A stretch of DNA of 64,000 nucleotides from Streptosporangium brasiliense (GCF_030811595.1 NZ_JAUSRB010000002.1:1116001-1180000), one strand, 5' to 3'. Positions 44,713-53,481 are shown, numbered from the stretch's first letter. The notes: generated by a model from the letters alone, not told the origin. Numbers and translations: made by a program.

Positions 44713-45747
44713 CTACCGCTCCGGGCGGGCCCCCGTACGGCGGGCGGCCCGGTCGAACAGGTCCACCAGGGCCTGGTTGACGGCCTCCGGACGTTCGAGG
44801 CCGATCATGTGGCCGGCCCCGGGGAGCACGGCCAGCTCGGCGCCGGGGATCGCCTCGGCGATGCGGCGGCTGTGGGCGGGCGGGATGAGCCGGTCACGGC
44901 CGCCGACCATGACCAGCGTCTCCACCGAGCCGAGCGCGGCCAGCGCCGCGTATTTGTCGTGGACGAGGAAGTCGCGGAAGAAGCCGACCATCACCTCGGT
45001 GGGGGTGGCCGCGGCCATGTCGTTGACGAAGCGCACGTGCCCGCGTGGCGCCCGCGGACCGAAGGCGATGTAGCGGGTCACCGGCAGGTTGGTGCGTGAC
45101 TTGAGGGCGGCGCTGCGGTCGATGAGCGTGGCGCGGGTCAGCATGCGCTCGAACACGACGGGTGTGACGCGCGGGACGAGCCGCCCGATCGGGCCGGGGA
45201 GCCCGAACGTGCTGCGGGCCAGCAGGCCGGAGGAGGTGCTCAGCAGCGCCACCCCGGCCACGCGCGCGGCGAGGACACCGGGATGGCGTCCGGCGAACGC
45301 CATGACCGTCATCCCGCCCATCGAGTGGCCGACGAGCACCACCGGCAGCCCTCCGGGCACGGCCTGCTCGACCACGGCGGCCAGGTCGTCGCCGAGCCGG
45401 TCGACCGTGCACGCGTCGAGCGCCCCGGCCGAGGAGTCCCCGTGCCCGCGCTGGTCGTAGAAGACCAGCGTGGCCCTGCCCGCCAGCGCCTCCCGTTGGA
45501 AGTGCCAGCAGTGCCGGTTCATCACCCAGCCGTGCGCGAAGACCACGGCGAACTCGGGCGACTCGGCCTCCTCGACGTCCACCGCGAGCCGTACCCCGTC
45601 GTCGGTGGTGACGGTGACCTGCCTGCCGCGGTGCCCGCCGAGGGCCGTCTTTGCGTGCGCCCTGCGCCGCCGCGCGGCGATCCCCAGCGCCGCTCCCACA
45701 GCGAGCCCGGTGACGACGGCCCTTCTCCCGGTACGGCGTGCGCCCAT
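44713..45747 (-). CDS. Alpha/beta hydrolase
   Basis: A 344-residue alpha/beta-fold hydrolase. The N-terminus MGARRTGRRAVVTGLAVGAALGIAARRRRAH reads as a Tat-like or membrane-anchor signal with an RR start. The nucleophile elbow is VVLVGHSMGGMTVMAF, the oxyanion region AHGWVMNRHCWHFQ, the Asp lies in MVGGRDRLIPPAHS and the His in GAGHMIGLERPEAV. Substrate unknown, perhaps a lipid ester since an acyltransferase gene follows it upstream on the same strand. The ATG at 45747 is preferred over a GTG two codons earlier. Confidence 0.9.
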   Translation of the reverse strand: MGARRTGRRAVVTGLAVGAALGIAARRRRAHAKTALGGHRGRQVTVTTDDGVRLAVDVEEAESPEFAVVFAHGWVMNRHCWHFQREALAGRATLVFYDQRGHGDSSAGALDACTVDRLGDDLAAVVEQAVPGGLPVVLVGHSMGGMTVMAFAGRHPGVLAARVAGVALLSTSSGLLARSTFGLPGPIGRLVPRVTPVVFERMLTRATLIDRSAALKSRTNLPVTRYIAFGPRAPRGHVRFVNDMAAATPTEVMVGFFRDFLVHDKYAALAALGSVETLVMVGGRDRLIPPAHSRRIAEAIPGAELAVLPGAGHMIGLERPEAVNQALVDLFDRAARRTGARPER

Positions 45748-45937
45748 GACCACTCCCGCGCGTTCGGAGGCTCGATGTCGAGGACACCATAGCCACCCGG
45801 GGCGCCCACTGTTAGACGCGAGGGCTAATAAAAAACCGGCGTGACCGGTCAGCGCGGTGAGCGTGCGCGGCGGGCGGGGAACGGCGCCGGCGGCCAGAAG
45901 AGCCAGGGGCAGAACCGAGTCAGAGCCAGGGGAAGAA

Positions 45938-45983
45938 GGGCCGGGGTCAGAAGAAGGGCGGGGCCGGGGTCAGAAGAAGGGCG
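45938..45983. repeat. Perfect 23-bp tandem duplication at a gene 3' end
   Basis: Copies at 45938-45960 and 45961-45983 are identical (GGGCCGGGGTCAGAAGAAGG plus GCG). The copy nearer the gene holds the stop codon and last codons (PPFF) of the acyltransferase; the other is noncoding. Two weaker copies with AGCCAGGGG follow further downstream (from about 45900). Confidence 0.75.
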
Positions 45984-46965
45984 GGAAGGCGTGGCCGCGC
46001 TGGAGGCGGAGCTCGTTCAGCTGCTGCTGGATGACCTCGCGGACCTGGTCGGTGAGGTTGAAGACCAGCATGGGGTCGTCCGCCTCCGCGGGATCGAACT
46101 GGTCGGTGCGGATGGGCTCGCCGAAACCGATCAGCCACTTGGACGGCAGCGGCACCAGGCCGAGGGGCCCCAGCCAGGGGAACAGCGGGGTGACCGGCAG
46201 GTAGGGCAGGCCCAGGGCCCTGGCCAGGAAACGCAGGTCACCGATCTTGGGATAGATCTCCTCGGCGCCCACGATGGAGCAGGGGACGATCGGGACCCCG
46301 GCGCGGATGGCGGAGGCGACGAAGCCTCCGCGGCCGAAGCGCTGCAGCTTGTAACGCTCGGAGAACGGCTTGCCGACGCCCTTGAAGCCCTCGGGGAAGA
46401 CGCCGACGAGCTCGCCCTTGCGCAGCAGGCGGTCGGCGTCGTCACGGCAGGCCAGGGTGTGGCCGGTCTTGCGGGACAGGTGGCCGAGCAGCGGGAGCTG
46501 GTAGACCAGGTCGGCGCCGAGGAGACGGACCGCGCGGCGCTCGGGATGGTCGTCGTGGAGCGCCACCTGGAGCATGAGCCCGTCCAGCGGGAGGGTGCCC
46601 GAGTGGTTGGCCACCACGAGGGCGCCGGAGTCGCCCGGCACGTTGTGCATGCCGACGGTCTCGACGCGGAACCAGTGGCGGTAGAGCGGGCGGATCAGCT
46701 CCAGCAGCACCTTGTCGGTGAGCTCGGGGTCGAAGCCGAACTCGTCGACCTCGTAGTCGCCCGTGACGCGGCGGCGCAGGAAGGCGAACAGCTCGGCGAG
46801 GCCGCGGTCGTCGCCGTCGTCCGGCGGCGGCTCCTCCGCGCCGGGCGGCGGGTCCCCCGCGCCGGACGACGGCCCGGGGCCGACGGGCGGCGGCACGTGC
46901 GTGGAGCGCCCCCGGGTGATGGGGATCACCTCGGCGTCATCTGTCTCAGCGGGTTCGCCTGCCAT
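45970..46965 (-). CDS. Lysophospholipid acyltransferase family protein (PlsC-like)
   Basis: A 331-residue acyltransferase. The catalytic H-x4-D motif is VVANHSGTLPLDGLML, the glycerophosphate motif GVFPEGFKGVGKPFSERYKLQRFGRGGF, and the third block PIVPCSIVGAEEIYP. The first 60 residues are Pro/Asp-rich and probably disordered. M. tuberculosis Rv0502 in the same position is the likely equivalent (from memory). Start choice: ATG at 46965 has AGGGTG six bases before it; a GTG at 46974 overlaps the epimerase stop by four bases (GTGA). Either way it is translated together with the epimerase gene. Its 3' end is duplicated as a 23-bp repeat. Confidence 0.9.
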   Translation of the reverse strand: MAGEPAETDDAEVIPITRGRSTHVPPPVGPGPSSGAGDPPPGAEEPPPDDGDDRGLAELFAFLRRRVTGDYEVDEFGFDPELTDKVLLELIRPLYRHWFRVETVGMHNVPGDSGALVVANHSGTLPLDGLMLQVALHDDHPERRAVRLLGADLVYQLPLLGHLSRKTGHTLACRDDADRLLRKGELVGVFPEGFKGVGKPFSERYKLQRFGRGGFVASAIRAGVPIVPCSIVGAEEIYPKIGDLRFLARALGLPYLPVTPLFPWLGPLGLVPLPSKWLIGFGEPIRTDQFDPAEADDPMLVFNLTDQVREVIQQQLNELRLQRGHAFPPFF

Positions 46966-46970
46966 CCGAG

Positions 46971-47996
46971 TCACCCTGTCATCACCCGGGACAGCGCGTC
47001 CACCATGGCCGCGGGGAGCCCGCCGGCCAGATCCCGGGCGCGGACGAAGTCCTCGAAGGCGGCGGCGGTCGAGAACTTGGGCCTCCAGCCGAGGCGGGCG
47101 GCCAGCCGGGCGGTGTCGACCACGCGGCCGTGGCACATCAGGCGGAGCTGCTCGGGGGAGAAGTCGACCAGTCCCGCGCCGCGGGCGAGGTCGCCCAGGA
47201 GACGGAAGGCGGGAGAGGGCACGGGCAGCGCGAGCAGGCCCGCCCTGCGGGCGCACTGCGACAGCAGGAGCACGCCGTCCCCGGCCACGTTGAACGTGCC
47301 GGGGTGGTCCTCCATCGCCATCCGTCTGAGCACCTCGACCGCGTCGTCCTCGTGGACGAACTGCAGCCGGGGGTCGAAGCCGAACACGGTCGGCACCACG
47401 GACTGGGTGAAGTAACGGGTCAGCGGCGAATCGACGCCGGGCCCCATGAAGTTGGCGAACCTGAGCGTCGACACGGTCACGTCACGGCGCCGCCGGGCGA
47501 AGCCACGGACGTAGCCCTCGACCTCCGCGGCGTCCTTGGCGTATCCGTGAGCCGGCGGCTCCCCCGGCTCCGCGTCCTCGGTGAAGACCGCGGGATCGCG
47601 GGGGGACGAGCCGTAGACCGCCGTGGTGGAGCGGACGACGACACGGCGGACCGTCGCGGACCGCTGACAGGCACCGAGCAGTTGCATGGTGCCGATGACG
47701 TTGTGCTCCTTCATGAGCATCCGGCCGCCACTCCGGGGAGGGGCGCTCACCAGGCTCATGTGGACCACTGTGTCGATGTCGGCGGCCGCGATCACCTGGG
47801 CGATGTCGGGGCTGCGCAGATCGACGCGGACGAACTCCGTCCGGCCGAGAGGTACGCCGCCATCACGTGAGAGCGAGGGCGGCGGCACCGTGTCTACTCC
47901 GATGACCCGGTCGATGTCCGGGTCAGCCGCGAGAACGCTCGCCACTCGGGCGCCGATGTGGCGCGAGACCCCGGTGACAAGCACGGTGTGGGTCAT
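46971..47996 (-). CDS. NAD-dependent epimerase/dehydratase (SDR) family protein
   Basis: A 341-residue extended short-chain dehydrogenase. The nucleotide motif is VLVTGVSRHIGARVASVL (note G-x-S-x-x-I-G rather than the usual G-x-x-G-x-x-G), the catalytic Tyr-Lys pair is in GYAKDAAEVEGYV with preceding Ser/Thr in VRSTTAVYGSSP. M. tuberculosis galE2 (Rv0501) has the same position, but true UDP-galactose epimerase activity is not shown by sequence. Downstream of the bS22 peptide gene and coupled to the acyltransferase, which suggests a role in lipid or envelope chemistry. Confidence 0.88.
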   Translation of the reverse strand: MTHTVLVTGVSRHIGARVASVLAADPDIDRVIGVDTVPPPSLSRDGGVPLGRTEFVRVDLRSPDIAQVIAAADIDTVVHMSLVSAPPRSGGRMLMKEHNVIGTMQLLGACQRSATVRRVVVRSTTAVYGSSPRDPAVFTEDAEPGEPPAHGYAKDAAEVEGYVRGFARRRRDVTVSTLRFANFMGPGVDSPLTRYFTQSVVPTVFGFDPRLQFVHEDDAVEVLRRMAMEDHPGTFNVAGDGVLLLSQCARRAGLLALPVPSPAFRLLGDLARGAGLVDFSPEQLRLMCHGRVVDTARLAARLGWRPKFSTAAAFEDFVRARDLAGGLPAAMVDALSRVMTG

Positions 47997-48019
47997 CGGC
48001 GCCTCGCAGATCCGCGTTA

Positions 48020-48118
48020 CTACTTCTTGTTACGCCGCTGAATACGGGTCTTCTTGAGAAGCTTGCGGTGCTTCTTCTTCGCCATGCGCTTACGGCGCTT
48101 CTTGATCACAGAGCCCAC
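48020..48118 (-). CDS. AURKAIP1/COX24-domain ribosomal peptide (bS22-like)
   Basis: A 32-residue, extremely basic peptide: [19 protein letters not shown] followed by [13 protein letters not shown], with a GTG start at 48118 and GGGGG before it. This matches the actinobacterial AURKAIP1/COX24-domain protein known as bS22 in mycobacterial ribosomes (Rv0500B position in M. tuberculosis, from memory). It is easily missed because of its length. It lies 23 bases upstream of the epimerase start. Confidence 0.92.
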   Translation of the reverse strand: MGSVIKKRRKRMAKKKHRKLLKKTRIQRRNKK

Positions 48119-48410
48119 GGGACCCCCAGGTAGCTGGTAGCCGAGATTGTCAATCCGGTGCGCGAACAACACACCGGCTCAACAGACTACCGGCGATCCA
48201 TGGTAGATCGCCCCTGGGGGGATCCCGGGTACTGGAACTCACGGCGTGGCGATCACGCCGCTACCTCACTGAAGCATGGGTCCTCCGCCGCCGGTCCGGC
48301 CGGTCCGGCCGGGAGACTCCGGCCCGCTGGTCGCCCGCCGTTCCGCGCTGGCCACGCGGCCGGCCGGCTCCTCACCGGTCACCCCGCCCGTCGCCCGGGG
48401 CCCGCCCGCT

Positions 48411-48614
48411 TCAACCCGCCTCGATGTAGGCATCCCTGAGATAGTCGTGCACCGCCTGCTCCGGCACTCGGAAGGATCGACCGACCCGGATGGCCGGCAG
48501 CTCGCCCGAATGCACGAGTCGGTACACAGTCATCTTGGACACCCTCATGACTGTGGCCACTTCGGCCACCGTCAGGAACTTCACCTCGCTGAGAGGTCTT
48601 TCGCCTGCACCCAT
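48411..48614 (-). CDS. Excisionase-type helix-turn-helix DNA-binding protein
   Basis: A 67-residue MerR/excisionase-type DNA-binding protein: EVKFLTVAEVATVMRVSKMTVYRLVHSGELPAIRVGRSFRVPEQAVHDYL. It is found between proC and the bS22 gene in many actinobacteria (Rv0500A in M. tuberculosis, from memory) and is therefore a core regulator, not a phage remnant. Related to the BldC-type gene in layout but with a different wing. Start MGAGERPLSE at 48614; an in-frame start 16 codons upstream is less likely. Target unknown. Confidence 0.88.
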   Translation of the reverse strand: MGAGERPLSEVKFLTVAEVATVMRVSKMTVYRLVHSGELPAIRVGRSFRVPEQAVHDYLRDAYIEAG

Positions 48615-48936
48615 CGGACGCCTCTTCCGCACGTGTTTCCGGGTTATCCCCACTGGTGCCATTGCTCACGCACGTGTACTGCCGTCAGCGTAAGTCGGGA
48701 CTCCGGGTGCGCAAACCCCCTACTTTCTCAGTCTCCGCAGCCCCATGTCAGCGAAATGGAGAAACTCGCTGGCCAGCAGCCGGACCGTGCCCCTCGCCTC
48801 GATCTTGGAACGGACCAACTGTCTCTTATTAGAGTCGCCCACAATCATCAAAAAGTTGGCAAACGGTCGGCGAGCACCACGGAATGCAGGCGCGAAAAGC
48901 CCGTATAGGGATGGCCCATTTTGCGCAACCCCCGTC
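48615..48936. other. Spacer without a recognised gene
   Basis: 322 bases between the excisionase-type HTH gene and the phosphatase-like gene, both on the minus strand. It is richer in A/T than its surroundings, notably near 48825-48860 (CTCTTATTAGAG and AATCATCAAAAAGTTGG), which probably holds the promoter of the HTH gene. Short frames on both strands have no familiar product. Confidence 0.45.
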
Positions 48937-49752
48937 TCAGAGGGCTCGCACGACCCTCTCGACCAGATGGCGTGTCAGCGGATCGTAATATCTTGGTAGC
49001 ACGTTGTCATCGAGCGGGACGGTCACGGCGATCTTGCCTTCCGCCTCCCCGACGAAGAGCGCGGGGTCGTTGCTGTCGGCGAAGCCGACGGTGAGGACGC
49101 CCGCCTCGCCGGCCGCGCCGGCCCAGCCGTGGTCGGCGATCACCAGATCGGGGCGGTCGGCGCCGAGCTCATCGAGCATGGCCCGCATCGGGGCCGCGTC
49201 GTGGGTGTGCACGAAGGCGCCCCGGTCGGCCAGCATGGCGACGTCGTCCATGTAGCGGATCTCACGCTTGCGGCCGAACCCGGCGCTCCAGTAGGACCAG
49301 CCCTCGGCCGGGCCCAGCAGGGTCGCGCCGTGCTCGCGCGCCAGCCTGGCCAGGGCCATGTGGATGGTGAGCAGGCCGGTGGGGTGGCCGGTGGCGAAGA
49401 GGATCCGGGGAGCGCCGGTCCGGAGCACGCCGGCGATCGTGTCGCCCATCGCCTCGACCGCGCCGATCGTGCGGTCCGGGTCGATGGTGTCCTGGCCCTC
49501 GTAGTGGTCCGGGTCGGCCACCACCCCGGCGGACTTGGCCATCAGCGCCAGCACGTCGCGGTAGGACCAGTGGCCCTCCGGCGTCAGCCCGAACATGTGG
49601 TGCGGGTCCCGGTTGGCCAGCGACCTGTAGTGATCGAGGTTGTTCTCCCGGCTCGTCGCCACGTCGCCGGCGATCCGGGTGCGGATCAGGTGCTCGCGGA
49701 GGTCGTCTCGTGTCAACGGCGACACCGTGCGTCGTGGTCCGGGCGCTGTCAA
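48937..49752 (-). CDS. Phosphatase-like conserved protein
   Basis: A 271-residue protein of an actinobacterial family annotated as phosphatase; I do not recognise a classic catalytic motif. Notable conserved-looking runs are HMFGLTPEGHWSYRDVLALMAKSAGV, RILFATGHPTGLLTIHMALARLAREHGA, FVHTHDAAPMRAMLDELGADRPDLVIADHGWAGAAGEAGVLTVGFADSNDPALFVGEAEG. The Rossmann-like pattern and the acidic residues near DHG fit a metal site. Start: a TTG at 49752 with GGAGGAGG six bases before it is much better than the GTG at 49725, which lacks a ribosome site. It follows acuC by 64 bases. Confidence 0.75.
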   Translation of the reverse strand: MTAPGPRRTVSPLTRDDLREHLIRTRIAGDVATSRENNLDHYRSLANRDPHHMFGLTPEGHWSYRDVLALMAKSAGVVADPDHYEGQDTIDPDRTIGAVEAMGDTIAGVLRTGAPRILFATGHPTGLLTIHMALARLAREHGATLLGPAEGWSYWSAGFGRKREIRYMDDVAMLADRGAFVHTHDAAPMRAMLDELGADRPDLVIADHGWAGAAGEAGVLTVGFADSNDPALFVGEAEGKIAVTVPLDDNVLPRYYDPLTRHLVERVVRAL

Positions 49753-49816
49753 ACTGTGACCTCCTCCGTCACTCGCTCCGCACTCCCCGTCCGGCCGGTG
49801 GGCGTGTCCGCCGGCG

Positions 49817-50980
49817 TCACGGGAGGGGATCCAGCCCGTGGAAGGGGAACACGGCCTTCCTGGTCGCCATGATGGCCCGGTCGATCGGGTCTGCTGGATC
49901 ATAACCAGCGGAGAAATCACTAAATTCCGGATCTCTGCCATCGGTCAGCGACAGCGGCGGCGTCTGCCTGGTCCGCTCCCTGACCAGCCGCCGCCACGCC
50001 TGCGGGGTGGCGGTCGCCGGGGCGAGGGGGTGTCCGGAGACCTCGGCGATCAGATGGGTCCACGCCCGGGGCACCACCTGCACCAGCTCGTATCCCCCGC
50101 CGCCGGTCACGACCCACCGGCCGCCCGCCGTCTCGTGGGCCAGCGCGTGCAGCGCGGCGTAGGCGGTGCGCTGGCCGTCCAGGCTGAGCATCATGTGGGC
50201 CAGCGGGTCCAGCGCGTGGCTGTCGCAGCCGTGCTGGGTGACCAGGATCTCCGGGGCGAACTCCCGCAGCAGCGGCGGCACCACCGCGTGGAAGGCCCTC
50301 AGCCAGCCGCTGTCGCCGCAGCCGGCCGGCAGCGCCACGTTGACCGCGCTGCCCTCCGCCCCGGTCTCCTCGGGGAAGCCCGTGCCCGGGAAGAGGGTGC
50401 GGGGGCTCTCGTGCAGGCTGACGGTGAGGACCCTGGGGTCGTCGTGGAACAGCGCCTGGACGCCGTCCCCGTGATGGACGTCCACGTCCACGTAGGCGAC
50501 CCTGGAGGCCCCCTGCGCCAGCAGCCAGCCGATCGCCACCGCGGGGTCGTTGTACACGCAGAACCCGCTCGCGGTGGCGGCCATGGCGTGGTGCAGCCCG
50601 CCCGCGATGTTCACCGCGTGCTCGGCCTCGCCCGTCCACACCGCGCGGGCCGCGGCCAGGCTCGCGCCGGTGATCAGCGCGGAGGCCTCGTGCACCCCGG
50701 TGAAGGCGGGGTTGTCCTCGCTGCCGAGCCCGTGGGCCATGTCGGGCCGCCCGGTCGCGGAGACCCGCTTGACGGCCTCGATGTAGTCACGCTTGTGGAC
50801 CAGCGCCAGCTCGTCGTCGGTGGCGGGGGCACAGCCGGCCACCTCGACCGCGTCCAGCACGCCGAGCTCCCTGGCCAGTGCCATGGTCAGCTCGACCCGC
50901 ACGGGCGCGAGCGGGTGGCCGGGGCCGAAGTCGTAGGAGGTGAGCGCGTCGTCCCAGACGACCCGAACGGACCGGCTCAT
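49817..50980 (-). CDS. acuC: AcuC-like histone deacetylase family protein
   Basis: A 387-residue zinc deacetylase of the class II/AcuC type. The active site histidines are in AGGLHHAMAATASGFCVYNDPAVAI; zinc ligands are in VAYVDVDVHHGDGVQALF (Asp and His) and in the later HGCDSHALDPLA; the tyrosine region is TGGGGYELVQV. In Bacillus AcuC removes acetyl groups from acetyl-CoA synthetase; in actinobacteria the target is often the same. It begins the acuC-phosphatase gene pair and is upstream of it on the same strand. Confidence 0.92.
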   Translation of the reverse strand: MSRSVRVVWDDALTSYDFGPGHPLAPVRVELTMALARELGVLDAVEVAGCAPATDDELALVHKRDYIEAVKRVSATGRPDMAHGLGSEDNPAFTGVHEASALITGASLAAARAVWTGEAEHAVNIAGGLHHAMAATASGFCVYNDPAVAIGWLLAQGASRVAYVDVDVHHGDGVQALFHDDPRVLTVSLHESPRTLFPGTGFPEETGAEGSAVNVALPAGCGDSGWLRAFHAVVPPLLREFAPEILVTQHGCDSHALDPLAHMMLSLDGQRTAYAALHALAHETAGGRWVVTGGGGYELVQVVPRAWTHLIAEVSGHPLAPATATPQAWRRLVRERTRQTPPLSLTDGRDPEFSDFSAGYDPADPIDRAIMATRKAVFPFHGLDPLP

Positions 50981-51176
50981 GCGCCCTCCCTGTCTGATCG
51001 CGACGCTACGCGTCGCGGCGCGCTCGCTGGTCGATCTCCCACCCCGGCCGACGTTACCGCACCGATGAGCGGACGGGTTTACACGGCTGTCGCGGAGGAG
51101 AAGGCGGTTTTCATCTGAGCGAAATATCCAGTCTTATTCCGATTAATCACACGGCTTCACGGAGATCCGTCCCCTT

Positions 51177-51224
51177 CACGGAAGTACGACTCCGCGGAAG
51201 TACAGCTCCGCGGAAGTACGGCGT
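51177..51224. repeat. Tandem repeat, three 16-bp units after the MFS gene
   Basis: Units CACGGAAGTACGACTC, CGCGGAAGTACAGCTC and CGCGGAAGTACGGCGT follow each other without gaps. They lie downstream of the MFS gene stop (minus strand), and the unit closest to the gene overlaps a hairpin. Confidence 0.65.
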
Positions 51225-51231
51225 GCCGTAC
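51216..51231. terminator. Small hairpin downstream of MFS gene
   Basis: GTACGGCGTGCCGTAC forms a seven-base-pair stem with a two-base loop, 19 bases after the MFS stop codon. It is a plausible terminator for that gene. Confidence 0.45.
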
Positions 51232-51249
51232 CTCCGGATGCCGGGCCGG

Positions 51250-52488
51250 TCAGGCCGGCACCACCCGGCGCAGGCCCCGGACCGCGGGCACCAGCAGCAG
51301 GGCGGCGCAGCCGGCGACCGCGACGGCCGCGGACACGATCAGCAGCTCCGGCGCCCCGACCACCCCCGCCACCGGCCCGGCGAGCACCTGGCCGATCGGG
51401 ACGAAGAGGGTCGATCCGGCGACCTCGTAGGCAGTGACGCGGTTGAGCGCCTCCGGCGGCACCTGGGTCTGCACGCTCGTGGCCCACATGACCGACCAGA
51501 ACGCCCAGCCCGCGCCGCCGATCACGTGCGCGGCCATCAGGACCGCCAGCGGCGCCCCGGCGGCGATGGACAGCGGCTCCAGCCCGAAGCCGAACAGGCC
51601 GACCGCCCCGGCCATCAGCGGCCGGACCGGGCGCATCCGCATCGCGATCAGGCCGCCGACGACGGTGCCCGCCCCGGAGGCGGACATGACCAGGCCGTAG
51701 GCGGCCTCGTCGAGCCGCCCGGTGATGAGCACCGAGCCCAGCGGGATCATCGGGCCGAACAGGGTGACGCCGAAGACCGCCCAGACCAGGATCACCGACC
51801 ACATCCAGGTCCTGGAGCGGAACTCCCGCCAGCCGCCGCGCAGGTTGCGCCACATCGAGTCCTCGGCCGCGGGCGCCGCGACCGTCGGCAGGCGGAGCAG
51901 GAGCAGGCAGGTCGCACTGATCGCGAACCCGGCCGCGTCGATCGCGAAGACGGCCCCCACCCCGGAGAACCCGACGATGGCGCCCGCGACGCCCGGTCCG
52001 GCCAGCATCATGATCGACTCGGAGACGCGCAGGGTGGCGTTGGCCCGCTGCACGTCGGCGGCCACCCGCGGGACCGTGCTGGATACGCCGGGCTGGTACA
52101 TCGCCGCGGCGACGCCGTTGACCGCGGAGACGGCCAGGATCTGCCAGAGCTGCGGCCGGTCGAAGATGAACAGCGCCGCGCCGGCCCCCTGGGTCATCAC
52201 CCGGACGGTGTCGGCGCCGATCATCATGCGCCGCGGCGTGAACCGGTCGGCGAACACCCCGCCGAACAGGATGAGCACCGCGAAGGGCGCCATCCACGCG
52301 GCCAGCGCCAGCCCGACGCCGGTGGTGCCGTAGCCGAGCCCGCCCACGCCGACCGCCGTCGCGAACGGGATCATCGCGGCCCCGAGCATGGAGACGGACC
52401 GCGCGGTGAAGAACAGCGCGAAACTCCGTGACCAGACCGCAGGCCCCGCCTGTCCCCGCCGATCACCGGTCTGTACGGCCTGCGCCAC
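51250..52488 (-). CDS. MFS transporter
   Basis: A 412-residue major facilitator with twelve predicted helices. It starts MAQAVQTGDRRGQAGPAVWSRSFALFFTARSVSMLGAAMIPFATAVGV; the loop 2-3 motif is GVFADRFTPRRMMIGAD (a version of G-x3-D-R-x-x-R-R). It resembles the enterobactin exporter EntS and macrolide efflux type of facilitators. Substrate unknown. A 13-bp perfect inverted repeat 47 bases upstream suggests a dedicated repressor outside this window. Confidence 0.88.
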   Translation of the reverse strand: MAQAVQTGDRRGQAGPAVWSRSFALFFTARSVSMLGAAMIPFATAVGVGGLGYGTTGVGLALAAWMAPFAVLILFGGVFADRFTPRRMMIGADTVRVMTQGAGAALFIFDRPQLWQILAVSAVNGVAAAMYQPGVSSTVPRVAADVQRANATLRVSESIMMLAGPGVAGAIVGFSGVGAVFAIDAAGFAISATCLLLLRLPTVAAPAAEDSMWRNLRGGWREFRSRTWMWSVILVWAVFGVTLFGPMIPLGSVLITGRLDEAAYGLVMSASGAGTVVGGLIAMRMRPVRPLMAGAVGLFGFGLEPLSIAAGAPLAVLMAAHVIGGAGWAFWSVMWATSVQTQVPPEALNRVTAYEVAGSTLFVPIGQVLAGPVAGVVGAPELLIVSAAVAVAGCAALLLVPAVRGLRRVVPA

Positions 52489-52534
52489 GATCGCCTCATT
52501 CCCGCCGGAGTCCTGCGGGAATTATGCATTATTA

Positions 52535-52547
52535 AGGAAAGTTTCCT
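52535..52547. promoter_or_regulatory. Inverted-repeat operator upstream of MFS gene
   Basis: AGGAAAGTTTCCT, set in TTAAGGAAAGTTTCCTAA, is a perfect 6-1-6 inverted repeat in an A/T-rich spacer between proC and the MFS gene. Minus strand TAATAATGCATAAT right behind it can serve as the -10. The pattern resembles operators of ROK- or MarR-type repressors. Confidence 0.5.
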
Positions 52548-52560
52548 AAAAGACGGGTGA

Positions 52561-53355
52561 TCAGCCCCCGGCGAGCTGGCGGCTGCGGTCCCTGGCGGCC
52601 TCGATGGCGGCCAGGAAGGCGGCGCGGACGCTGTGCCTCTCCAGCTCGGCGATGGCCGCGATGGTGGTGCCCCCCGGGGAGGTGACGGCCTCGCGCAGGA
52701 TCACCGGGTGCTCCCCGGAGTCGCGGAGCATGATGGCCGCGCCGACGATCGACTGGGTGACCATGTCGAGGGCCGCGGTGCGGGGCATGCCGAGCAGGAT
52801 GCCCGCGTCGACCATGGCCTCGACGAGATAGAAGAAGTAGGCCGGGCCGCTGCCGGACAGGGCGGTGGCGGCGTCCTGCTGCGTCTCGGGGATGCGCAGC
52901 ACCTTGCCGACCGGCTTGAGCAGGTCCTCGGCCCGCCTGAGGTGCTCCTCCGAGGCGTGGGCGCCCGCCGAGATCACGCTCATCGCCTCGTCCACCAGGA
53001 CCGGTGTGTTGGACATGACCCGGACCACCGGGATGTCGGCGCCGAGCCGCGACTCCACGAACGAGGTGGTGATGCCCGCAGCCGCCGAGATCACCAGCCG
53101 GTCGGCCGGGACGTGCGCCGCGATCTCGGCCAGCAGGGACCCCATGTCCTGCGGCTTGACCGCGAGGATGATCGTGTCGGCGCCCTTGGCGGCCTCGGCG
53201 TTGGAGACCACCTGCACGCCGTAGCGCTCCCTGAGGGCCGCGGCCCGCTCGGCACGCCGCGCGGTCGCCATCACGTCACCCGGCCTGAACCCGGCCCGGA
53301 GCAGCCCCGACAGCAGCGCCTCGCCCATCTTTCCGGTTCCCAGAATCGCGATCAT
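52561..53355 (-). CDS. proC: Pyrroline-5-carboxylate reductase
   Basis: ProC reduces pyrroline-5-carboxylate to proline with NAD(P)H. The 264-residue product starts MIAILGTGKMGEALLSGLLRAGF, the nucleotide-binding motif. Conserved runs are DTIILAVKPQDMGSLL, VVRVMSNTPVLVDEAMSVIS, and the C-terminal signature ALSGSGPAYFFYLVEAMVDAGILLGM ... REAVTSPGGTTIAAIAELE. The ATG at 53355 is preceded by AAGGTG. In M. tuberculosis proC (Rv0500) directly precedes the excisionase-type HTH gene; here acuC, phosphatase and MFS genes lie between. Confidence 0.96.
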   Translation of the reverse strand: MIAILGTGKMGEALLSGLLRAGFRPGDVMATARRAERAAALRERYGVQVVSNAEAAKGADTIILAVKPQDMGSLLAEIAAHVPADRLVISAAAGITTSFVESRLGADIPVVRVMSNTPVLVDEAMSVISAGAHASEEHLRRAEDLLKPVGKVLRIPETQQDAATALSGSGPAYFFYLVEAMVDAGILLGMPRTAALDMVTQSIVGAAIMLRDSGEHPVILREAVTSPGGTTIAAIAELERHSVRAAFLAAIEAARDRSRQLAGG

Positions 53356-53481
53356 GTCAGCGCACCTTGCCTGAGGAGAAGTGGTTGACCAGCCTATGGG
53401 ATCCACCCACGCGGACCCCGGCAGCCGCCTATGGTGGCGATATACAATGCATTTAGTGGTAACCAACATTGGAGGGGTGGA

